Positions 14,874 to 21,888 of a DNA stretch of 21,888 nucleotides are shown piece after piece. The position numbers were made by a program, and so were the translations under genes. Origin of the DNA: Baffinella frigidus (taxonomy: Eukaryota > Cryptophyceae > Cryptomonadales > Baffinellaceae). Positions within the stretch are counted from its first letter, which is position 1; every line of letters starts with the position of its first letter. Under the pieces are notes generated by a model that saw only the letters and a program-made list of their open reading frames with translations, did not search any database and was not told the origin of the DNA. The DNA lies in contig MU646342.1 of assembly GCA_026770585.1 (NCBI GenBank), positions 121,319 through 143,206 on the forward strand, given 5' to 3'.

Positions 14874-15101
14874 TTAAAAGCTGAGGCCGGAAATCCGGCC
14901 TTCATCAACACTCTTCCCCAGATTTTCCCCAGTACAAAAGCGGACACGCCGCGTCCAGCTGAAAGCCCATCTAAGTTTGATATATTTTGCGGTCACGCGG
15001 AAGAGTTCACGACTTAAACAAAAATGGGCCGATAATCCCTTCGTTGCCCGCTCTGTGGGACTTGACACTTTTCTGGGGTCGTAAAACTTCCAAACTTCCA
15101 A
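14874..15101 (-). pseudogene. Exon-like fragment, paralogue pair member 2
   Basis: Tandem partner of 14578-14838, same strand, sharing TERATKGLS and the DEG.ISGLSF ending with weak similarity between. AATCCCTTCGTTGCCCGCT (plus strand) is the best conserved nucleotide block. No function can be named. Confidence 0.3.
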
Positions 15102-15360
15102 ACTCTGTTAGGCGACTCACCTGAAATTTACCACCGCGAAGATTTCGCTGTCAGATAATCGGTGTCAGATGATTTTGGGGGGGTGTTTTGGGGGAAATTG
15201 GGGGTGTTTTTCACCTCTAGGGTTTTTGTGATTTTCGTTGAGTCGCCGTTTGGTCTCTCCCGGGGAAAAACGGGTTCAAGCGTCCCCGTTTCGAATACTA
15301 TCCACGCAGGATTGACCAGGATTGTTCACGCGCCACGAACAGCGAAGGACGTAACTTGGA
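15102..15360. other. Unassigned stretch with G-rich tract
   Basis: Contains GGGGGGGTGTTTTGGGGG near 15177 and no convincing gene. A plus frame of 87 codons at 15162-15425 is unremarkable. Confidence 0.4.
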
Positions 15361-15464
15361 ATGGACTCATGCTTCGCGACTCTGCTGCTGCCAGGTGCAT
15401 CTTTTGGGGTTCAAGGATCGATTGAAGGTGATTCTCGTCCATCTACCCCCTGTGATGGCAAGAG
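15361..15464 (+). CDS. Possible first exon
   Basis: ATGGACTCATGCTTC opens a frame reading MDSCFATLLLPGASFGVQGS, mildly hydrophobic, ending at a consensus donor GCAAGAG|GTGAGTAA. No downstream exon is identifiable; an acceptor candidate is TTCAG at 15509-15513. The donor is the main support. Confidence 0.2.
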
Positions 15465-15835
15465 GTGAGTAAACAGACACGAATGCTGACTGAATCTTTT
15501 ACGGGAACTTCAGGACGCAACGGTTCGTTTCGTTGTACTGAATGGTACGTAGCCACCGCGCCAAGTCGCGACGGTTCATCGTTTCCACGTCCGGTCTGTA
15601 TACAAAATTTCCGGATCCGGGTACAAATGTTTAAAAAGACTTGTACATTGAAATTCCGAGTTACGACTTGGCGTGGCCCCTTACCAAAAACGACTCTTCA
15701 CCACACACAGTAAAAAAAAAATGATGTTTTGACCGGTGTTCTTGTTCGCGAATAACCCCCCCTTTTTAACCCCATGAGACCTTGGAGTTGGTGCCCTTTG
15801 TCGGAGCTAAATGTATCTCTGTCTCAGCTAATCTG

Positions 15836-15861
15836 GGCTCGCCGTGAAAACACGGCGAGCC
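15836..15861. other. Perfect 11 bp hairpin
   Basis: GGCTCGCCGTG AAAA CACGGCGAGCC. A perfect 22 bp palindrome, CATGTGTTTGATC..., follows at 15908-15929. Role unknown; in a nuclear genome this need not be a terminator. Confidence 0.7.
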
Positions 15862-15986
15862 TTAAAATGCATTTTAGTTGCCCTTTTGCACTGGAGTTTT
15901 TGCCCTTCATGTGTTTGATCAAACACATGTACCCTAAACCCTAAATCCTAAAGCCCACTTTTACTCAGACAGAGATGGTAAATGTA

Positions 15987-16087
15987 TCCCTCAAGTGGCC
16001 AGTAGGCGCATTCGCCCTACGGTAAGGTCCTAGGACCTGCCTAGGACCTCTTGGCCGTCAAATTTGAAGGCCTGGCCACTTAAGGGA
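15987..16087. mobile_element. MITE family B copy
   Basis: TCCCTCAAGTGGCCAG to CTGGCCACTTAAGGGA, TA on the left and CA on the right (decayed). The centre carries GGTCCTAGGACCTGCCTAGG, inverted in order relative to the other B copies. Confidence 0.85.
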
Positions 16088-16179
16088 CAGTGCCAGGACC
16101 CCCAATCCTCCTAAAGGCAAGAAAACAGAGATAGAGACTTTTATCACTATCAACTCAAACAGGGGTCCGAGGGGGCTGG

Positions 16180-16540
16180 ATGGCTCTTTACGAGTGAGGT
16201 AACGTCCTGAGGTGGGCTCGTCCTGGTCTAGGTCCTCACACCATCACTGTTCTGGGGGGGCTAAGGTGTTACTCGACCGCGCCGCCCTGTGCCACGATCC
16301 TCTGCACCGGGGGGGGGGCTGAATGTGATCCGAAAGGAAGCATGGCTTTTCTGCAGAACAAGTTCCGGTGTCCTCCTATGTTGGGAGCTCGAAGAACCTA
16401 AAGGACCTCAAAGGGTCCTACAGTAGATCTGTGCCGTGCGCCCTATGGCCACCCTACATTAGGCCTATGCCTAGGGCCCTGTGGCCAACCTAGGAACGGT
16501 GCGTGTCCTCACTTTCGAGTAACCCCTGTACCTCGCAAAT
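16180..16540. mobile_element. Degenerate family A pieces and exon-like fragment
   Basis: A half-end near 16182-16207 (ACGAGTGAGGTAACG) and a decayed palindrome at about 16415-16535 with CCTAGGGCCC. Between them, 16357-16410 repeats the start of the probable exon at 20599 after a TTTTCTGCAG acceptor-like end, but an extra base shifts its frame. Confidence 0.5.
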
Positions 16541-16568
16541 ACAGCCCACCACGCCGTAGGACTGTGTA

Positions 16569-16808
16569 TCCCTTAAGTGGTCAGGGGGTCGAAATTGACC
16601 CCCGAAACGAAAAATATACAAACGCCATTATCTTGTTGTACCAACTATACGTCTCAAGTCAACTATGTGGTTCAAGAGGTTCAGAAGAATGGTTCAGCAG
16701 TGTGAAACACGTTGTAAATCACGTTGTAAATCACGTTGTAAATCACGTATCTCAGATTTTGGGCTACCCTACGGTAGGGTGTATGCGGCTGCTGGGCACT
16801 TGAGGGGC
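16569..16808. mobile_element. MITE family B copy, enlarged
   Basis: TCCCTTAAGTGGTCAG to a diverged right end CACTTGAGGGG. At 240 bp it is more than twice the usual length, owing to about 130 bp of inserted sequence with three perfect 12 bp tandem units (CACGTTGTAAAT, 16708-16743). Confidence 0.75.
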
Positions 16809-16878
16809 ATGAGCCTAGGACTACCCTCGGAGCTGTGCGTGACCGGAACGTTCCTACGACACGGCAGGGACCACCCTG

Positions 16879-16999
16879 TACAGGGGTACCGAGCTCATGA
16901 GAACCCCCCCCCCCCCTAGAACCATCGTAGGGCCCTAGGCATAGTCCTGATGTAGGGTCCTAGGGGGGGACGGTTTCTTATGAGCGAGGTACCCCTGTA
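16879..16999. mobile_element. MITE family A copy with 11 bp direct flanking repeats
   Basis: Ends TACAGGGGTACCGAGCTCAT and ATGAGCGAGGTACCCCTGTA, inner C-run/G-run arms and a GTAGGGCCCTAGGCATAG centre. GGACCACCCTG occurs on both sides (16868-16878 and 17000-17010), a candidate 11 bp target duplication. Confidence 0.9.
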
Positions 17000-17010
17000 G
17001 GACCACCCTG

Positions 17011-17262
17011 TAGGGACACCCGGAGGCGCCCACTCGAGTTGATCAGGGACAATCATTTAATGAATGAAAATGGGCAACGAAATTGGGCACATAAGGCTCC
17101 TACTAGTACTTTAGTAATAGTTCAGCAAATGTGTAGCAAATTTCGTTGCCAATGTTTATCTAATTAGATGATGTTTCCGGATAAGAGTGCCTTGACTTTA
17201 ACAAATCAGAGATCTACAAGTGGGTGCGTAAAACCTCTTCGAGAGGCTTTGTGCAATAATGC
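17011..17262. other. Unassigned A/T-leaning stretch
   Basis: No open frame of note and no repeat that I recognise, between two family A elements. Confidence 0.4.
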
Positions 17263-17385
17263 AGAGGTACCTCGCTCATAAGAAAGCGCCACCCCCTAGG
17301 AACCTACAGTAGTTCTATGCCTAGGGCCCTATGGTGTCCTAGGGGGGGGCGGCGGTTTCTTATGAGCGAGGTACCCCTGTAGTCA
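17263..17385. mobile_element. MITE family A copy
   Basis: Ends GGTACCTCGCTCATAAGAAA and TTTCTTATGAGCGAGGTACC, centre CTATGCCTAGGGCCCTATGG. No target duplication seen. Confidence 0.85.
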
Positions 17386-17502
17386 TGTTGGCACGCATGA
17401 ATCATGCCATGCCCCGTGCAAATCGAGACGCGAGTGTGAATCCCGGCATTTTAACCAAGGACATAGTTAGCACTCCCCCTAAACCCTATACACTATATCC
17501 TA

Positions 17503-17603
17503 TCCCTTAAGTGGCCAGGCGGTCAAATTTGACCGCCAAAAGGTCCTAGGCAGGTCGTAGGGCCCTACGGTAGGGCGTATGAGCCTACTGGCCACTTAAG
17601 GGA
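17503..17603. mobile_element. MITE family B copy, best preserved
   Basis: TCCCTTAAGTGGCCAG/CTGGCCACTTAAGGGA with TA on each side. A second inner palindrome GGCGGTCAAATTTGACCGCC lies next to the left end. The centre is GGTCCTAGGCAGGTCGTAGG. Telomere-like repeats abut the right side. Confidence 0.92.
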
Positions 17604-18870
17604 TACACCCTAAACCCTGAACCCTGAACCCTAACACCTAAACCCCTTGTCCCCAACACCTGACCCTTAACCCCAAAATCCTAAACCTTAAACCCTTAAC
17701 CCTACACCCTACACCCTACACCCTACACCCTAAACCCTAAAACCTAAAACCTAAAACCTAAAATCGAAACCCTGAAACCTGAACTCTGGACCCTAAACAC
17801 TAAGCTCTAAACCCTCAACCCTACCCCCCACCCCCTACCCCCTAAACCCTAAACCCTAAACCCTAAACCCTAACTCACAAACCCTAAACCCTAAACACTA
17901 AACCCTAACGCTAAACCCCTAAACCCTGCACCCTAAAACCTAAACCATAAAATATAAACCATAGACTATGACCCATAAACCTAAATCCTGAACCTTAAAC
18001 CCTAAACCCTAAACCCTAAACCCTAAACCCCTAAAACCTAAAACCCTGAACCCTAAACACGAAACCGTGAGCCCTGTCCCGTGCAATATAAATCATGAAC
18101 CATAAACTATAAACCCTGAACCCTGAACTCTGGACCCTAAACACAAACTCCTGAACCCTGAGCCTTAAACCTTAAACCCCTAAACTCTTAAACCCTAAAC
18201 GCTGAACATTGAACCCTAAACACTAAACACTAAACCCTAAACCCCAAACCCTACACCTAAACCCTACACCCTCAACCCTGAACCGAAACACTAAACCCTG
18301 ACACGTAACCCCTAACCTCCAAACCCTGCCCCACAAACCCTTAACCCTAAACCTCAAACCCTGACCCCAAACCCTGAACCCAGATTGTTGCCAAAGGCCA
18401 CTGACAGCCCCTCCCCTAAACCCCAAGCCCTAAGCCCTACACCCCAAACATTTGAACCCTGAACCCGAAACCATAAACCCTACACCCTAAACCCTAAGCC
18501 CTAAATCACAAACCCTAAATCCTGAACCCTGAACCCCAAGGCCTAAAACCTGAAACCTAAAACCTCAACCTAAAACCCTAAACCCTAGGCCCTAGACCCT
18601 AGGCCCTAGACCCTAGACCCATAACCCAGGCCCTAGGCCCATAACCCTTAACCCTTTACCCTGAACCCTGAACCCACAACCCCATCTTCTGAACCCTACA
18701 CTCTTAACCCTAAACCCTAAACCCTAAACCCTAAACCCTAAGCCCTGAACCCCAAACCCTAAATCCCAAACTCTCAACCCTCAACCCTAACACCTAACAC
18801 CTAACACCTAAACCCTAACCTCTATACCCAAAATTCCAACCTTTAAACCCTAAACCTTCAACCCTACCCC
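17604..18870 (+). repeat. Long interstitial CCCTAAA array
   Basis: About 1.27 kb of CCCTAAA with CCCTGAA, CCCTACA, ACCTAAA, CCCTAGG and CACTAAA variants. Short runs of a single variant occur (CCCTACA at about 17700, CCTAGACCCTAGG at about 18587-18615), which points to local re-amplification of mutated units. It is flanked by complex DNA, so it is not a telomere end. Confidence 0.95.
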
Positions 18871-18952
18871 CCCCCGCGCCAGCAAGGCACAGTGCGAGGA
18901 CTAAGTCTTGGACGGGCCCACCTCGGGTCTCCGGGAACAAAATCGTGACTAC

Positions 18953-19038
18953 CACTCGAGGCTAGAAATGGGACCATTTTAAATGTGGGGTTGTCAAACT
19001 TAAACTTTTAAAATATTCCTTCTTCCTGTCTCTAGTGG
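18953..19038 (+). mobile_element. MITE family D, internally deleted copy
   Basis: Starts CACTCGAGGCTAGAAATGG, shares TTTTAAATGTGGGGTTGT with the complete copy, then jumps to ACTTAAACTTTTAAAAT and a decayed right end CTCTAGTGG. It lacks the central palindrome. Confidence 0.75.
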
Positions 19039-19186
19039 TAAGCCTGGGGCGCAGAAGTTGACCGGATAATAAACTGCCCGCCACCAAGGAACATGTTACG
19101 AGCTCTCACCCCGAAAGTTGACAGAGTCGGCAACTTAGCCATCGATCCTTCCTGTTCCTCGCGGAACGTGACATGCAAGGTGTATC

Positions 19187-19377
19187 CACTCGAGGCCAGA
19201 AATGTGACTATTTTAACAACTTTACAAGTCCTTTACAAGTAGACCGCTGTGTAGTAATTTCCACACAAATAGTCGTTGGTGGGGGATTTTTCCCAGCAAC
19301 GTGACCAAATCCGCCCGTGACTGGTACAAATTTTAACAACACTATATTTAACATACCCCCTCTTCCAGCCTCGAGTG
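19187..19377 (-). mobile_element. MITE family D, near complete copy
   Basis: CACTCGAGGC to GCCTCGAGTG, in reverse orientation to 4166-4373. The central palindrome is partly lost (only CCCAGCAACGTGACCAAAT remains of one arm). Confidence 0.85.
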
Positions 19378-19412
19378 AATGTACCGATCACGTCCCCTGT
19401 CTTTACAAAACA

Positions 19413-19443
19413 GAATCTGGTGAGGTTAAACCTCACCAGATTC
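19413..19443. other. 31 bp near-perfect palindrome
   Basis: GAATCTGGTGAGGTT, one A, then its exact complement. It lies between a family D and a family A-like element. Possibly a remnant centre of another foldback element. Confidence 0.75.
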
Positions 19444-19484
19444 AAGAGGGTCATGTGCACTCTACACGTTAAGATACCGCTACA

Positions 19485-19795
19485 GCCATATCTCGCGGAT
19501 AAGAACACGCACCGCCCTAGGGTACAACGAAGGACTATGCCTAGGAGTAACCACCCTAGGGGCGGGGCGTGTTGTAATTTGACAAAAAACCTGTGCAGGG
19601 ATACCTCGCTCGCATGGCCTTTCTACAGAACGCCCCGCCCCTAGGGTGATTGCTCCTAGGCATAGGCCTGCACAGGGATACTTCGCTCATAAGGAGCCGA
19701 CAAGCTCCCTAGGACCGTCGTAGGAACCTGCTGAAGGATCTTAAGGAGATGCACCTTCTGGACACCTTCTTTCGAGCGAGGTACCCCATGTACAG
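19485..19795. mobile_element. Diverged family A-like palindromic elements
   Basis: 19531-19669 is an inverted repeat with arms containing ATGCCTAGGAG and CACCCTAGGGGCGGGGCGT. It is surrounded by decayed A ends: ATACCTCGCTCGCAT at about 19601, ATACTTCGCTCATAAGGAG at about 19679 and GAGCGAGGTACCCC at about 19774. Probably two or more old insertions scrambled together. Confidence 0.65.
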
Positions 19796-19944
19796 GGTTT
19801 GCTCGCGAATACGAATACGAAAAGCCCAGAGGGGGGTCCTATGCTAGGTATCAATTTCGAAGGGTTGTCTTGTGCCAGGCATCTTTCGCTGTGGCTGCCA
19901 CGGGCGAGAGGGCTGGGCCTTTGTCGAGCGAACGGCCGTGGTTC

Positions 19945-19951
19945 TCTCAGA

Positions 19952-19986
<35 letters not shown>

Positions 19987-20172
19987 TCTCTCCCTCTCTC
20001 TGTCTCAGACTCTATCTTTCTCTCTCTCTCTCCCTCTCTGACTGTCTCTCTCTCTCTGTCTCAAACTCTCTCTCTTTCTCTCTCCGTCTCTGTCTCTGTC
20101 TCTCTCTCAGACGCTCTCTGTCTCTCTGTCTCTGTCTCTGTCTCTGTCTCTGTCTCTGTGCCACTCTGTCTG

Positions 20173-20209
<37 letters not shown>

Positions 20210-20300
20210 GACACTCAAGACTCTCTCCTTCTCAGACATTCTCTCCATCTCTCTCTCTCTCTCTCAAGACTTTCTCTGTCGCGTACTGTCTCAGACTCAG
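19945..20300. repeat. CT/CTGTCT array with CTCAGAC interruptions
   Basis: About 350 bp of CT dinucleotides with CTCAGAC, TCAAGAC and (CTGTCT)n insertions. It resembles the CCAGACC-spaced array at 5673-6072 in organisation. Open frames here are repeat translation. Confidence 0.95.
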
Positions 20301-20323
20301 CGAGCCCGACCTGTGTCAACATA

Positions 20324-20423
20324 TCCATCAAGTGCCCATAGGCTGAGTATTCACCCTAACTCGCCCTAGGCAGGTCCTAGGACCCTACCGCAGGGTGTGT
20401 GAGCCTACCGGGCACTTGAGGGA
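20324..20423. mobile_element. MITE family B copy, diverged
   Basis: TCCATCAAGTGCCCA to GGGCACTTGAGGGA, TA on both sides, with the family core CCTAGGCAGGTCCTAGG and CCCTACCGCAGGG. Confidence 0.85.
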
Positions 20424-20445
20424 TACACAGCGATCAAATCTCATC

Positions 20446-20572
20446 TCGGAACATACCAGAATCTGTCCATAAAGGCGTAAGCTAGCATCATTGTATGCCT
20501 AAAATAGCATACACACCCTTATCTTCGGCGTCGGACGCCTAAGATAGCGGGACAGAATCTGTCTTGTTCCGA
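20446..20572. mobile_element. Short inverted-repeat element, family I
   Basis: TCGGAACA...CAGAATCTGTCC at the left and GGACAGAATCTGTC...TGTTCCGA at the right, with internal inverted motifs (CTTATCTTCGGCG / CGCCTAAGATAGCG). One copy only in this window. Confidence 0.6.
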
Positions 20573-20598
20573 ACTTAACTCGACAGGTACTTCCCCAG

Positions 20599-20715
20599 AA
20601 CAAGTTCCGGTGTCCGCCTATGTGGGGGCTCGAAGAACTAAAGGACGTCGCAGAGAATCACGTGATTGCTGTCGAGCCGAGAAGCGGAGCGAGCCCAGAG
20701 CCTGCAAAAGAATAG
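20599..20715 (+). CDS. Probable last exon of an unknown gene
   Basis: After TACTTCCCCAG the frame reads NKFRCPPMWGLEELKDVAEN, then HVIAVEPRSGASPEPAKE and TAG. Balanced composition and a clear acceptor support coding. Part of it recurs frame-shifted at 16357-16410 (also after an acceptor-like CAG), and TGTTGGGAGC..TAAAGGACCT recurs at about 10918-10950. The rest of the gene is not visible upstream, where MITEs intervene. Domain unknown. Confidence 0.35.
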   Translation, partial: NKFRCPPMWGLEELKDVAENHVIAVEPRSGASPEPAKE

Positions 20716-20727
20716 TGGGCGATGGGA

Positions 20728-20820
20728 GGGTGGGAGGGAGAGGGGGGGGTGGGGGGGCAGAGAGAGATAGCGAGGGAGGGAGGGAGGGAGGGAGAGAGAA
20801 TGTGTGTGAGAGAAAGAGAG
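20728..20820. repeat. G-rich low-complexity tract (GGGA)n
   Basis: GGGAGGG-type repeats and G runs, including four GGGA units near 20774-20792; it could form a G-quadruplex on the plus strand. Confidence 0.85.
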
Positions 20821-20963
20821 GCGTGGGGCAGCAGGCGCGGGCGCGCGAGACACGCTGGTTGCCCGATCGTAATGACACATAATTTACTTTGCACCGCCCC
20901 TGCGACTAGCACACCACCATTCACACTCCTACATACACATACACGCCATCCCACCGCAGCTCT

Positions 20964-21404
20964 TCAGAACGAGAGGTGCGGGTACAACTTGGTCTTGATG
21001 TACGTGCGCTCCCCATCAGGTCGATCTGACAGCAGAGGCGGCTGTGACGTGACGGGATCCGGGCTCCACCGCCTACCCCGCTGCTGCACGGGCTCGTAGA
21101 CTGAATCGTCTTGCGCACCGTAGCTCAGCCGCCGCGCGTGCGACGTCGACCGCCGAATCGGGACCACGCACGAATCGTGTTCGCCTGCGATGTCCAGCGA
21201 GGAAGATGGAGGGGAGCTAGGCGAGAGGTGCAGGGAGTCGTCGTCGTATTCCGTCGGTATGCAGTGAGAAGTTTAATACGAGAAGACCGCATTCCAGGTG
21301 CGAAGCGGCGCCCGCATGCCGGGAGTCGGCGCCCCCTCAGCTGCTGCGAGCAGGCTCGCCAGGAGCAACCCGCGCCGCACCATCTTGTCAGTCCGAGCGA
21401 CCAT
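20964..21404 (-). pseudogene. Secreted-protein gene, second copy interrupted by 45 nt insertion
   Basis: Paralogue of 11297-11692. The start (ATG at 21404) and signal peptide core (KMVRRG, then LLLASLLAAAEG|APTPG) are kept, as are the C-terminal ~62 residues. Between them about 45 extra nt carry an in-frame TAA (stop at 21273-21275). The insertion is a multiple of three, so the downstream frame is unchanged. Imperfect GGAATGCG/GGAATACG motifs lie at its edges. No GT-AG pair that I can find removes it while keeping the frame, so I call it a pseudogene, though an unusual intron is possible. Homology extends through the 3' flank to about 20827. Confidence 0.6.
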
Positions 21405-21888
21405 GTTCGATGCAAGCTCTTGTTCTCTTTCCTTTGCCTCGATGTGAGTATCGGATAAGGGGAGCAACAAGAGGGGGCCGCTTCCCTGGGTCGAATAAAT
21501 GGCCGCTGGACCGGTCAGCAATGGGTCTATTCATGACAATCTCCGTGACTTTCTTGATCTCAATTGTTCCGAAAAACTGGGGAGCTGACAGTCGTGTTGT
21601 TTCGCAGACGTTTCGCAAGCCATTTTTTTCACAGTGGGGCTGACCAAGGGGTATTTTTAGCTGGGGGAGAAAGATATTTGTTTTAACATAATAGATGGCT
21701 CTTCCCATCTTACTACAGTTTTTGCATGAAGTTTACTACTTTATGTCAGCACCTTTCAGCTTTAAAAGTCTGATTTCCGTCGGTCAAGATCGGGCGATGT
21801 TGATGGAACGCCCCAGGGATCCTCGAAGGTTGCGGGGGCACGGATGCTGTCGCCGATTTCAATTTTATCGAACATTTGATTACGGTGA
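21405..21888. other. Terminal stretch, no gene recognised
   Basis: A plus frame at about 21522-21643 includes MGLFMTISVTFLISIVPKNW, possibly membrane-like, but nothing else supports it. The remainder is A/T-leaning complex sequence with no repeat family recognised. Confidence 0.35.

Noticed and set aside
17604-18870. A true chromosome end
   Set aside because: Complex sequence with MITEs lies on both sides and the repeats are highly degenerate.
20012-20248. Arg-Glu repeat protein on the minus strand
   Set aside because: Translation of the CT/CTGTCT array.
1-21888. tRNA or rRNA genes
   Set aside because: No stretch read as an acceptor stem with TTCRANNC box or as conserved rRNA; a covariance-model scan would be needed to exclude them formally.

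Overview
The window reads as nuclear DNA from a repeat-rich eukaryote, most likely a microalga. Plant-type telomere heptamers (TTTAGGG/CCCTAAA and drifted forms such as AAACCCG) are scattered internally in long arrays. There are GT-AG introns, GC-rich exons, many microsatellites, and several families of short palindromic non-autonomous DNA transposons (MITEs). A prasinophyte-type green alga would fit, but the sequence alone does not fix the taxon. I saw no bacterial operon, rRNA, tRNA or CRISPR array.

Layout. 1-1010: a short acidic exon-like piece, then a ~500 bp compound (GA)n/(GC)n array between direct repeats. 1060-2500: MITEs and a set of decayed copies of a lysine-rich exon-like segment (ladder 3), some inverted. 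2750-4060: GATA, TG and TA microsatellites alternating with copies of two exon-like blocks (ladder 2). 4166-4590: two MITEs. 4830-10091: the one gene I can reconstruct with confidence, a small ankyrin-repeat protein of five exons (about 111 residues). Its introns are almost entirely microsatellite, telomere-like heptamer and MITE sequence. They also carry serial decayed copies of the neighbouring exon (ladder 1).

9280-11140 is a nest of palindromic elements. 11297-11692 (minus) is an intact small gene for a predicted secreted protein. A second copy lies at 20964-21404 and is broken by a 45 nt insertion with a stop. 11700-15700 is sparse, with possible exon fragments and a TTTAGGG array at 13740-14245. 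15987-17603 holds more MITEs. 17604-18870 is a CCCTAAA-type array. 18950-20720 holds MITEs, a CT array and a probable last exon of an unknown gene.

The unusual theme is architectural. In three unrelated places an exon, or exon-like block, is repeated several times locally, each copy separated by a different simple repeat, with copies ranging from near-identical to barely recognisable. Only one copy of each ankyrin exon has both correct splice sites and correct phase, so the extra copies look like debris of repeated local duplication within introns. The MITEs share TA target duplications or whole-element palindromes, and one filled/empty site pair is visible inside the window.
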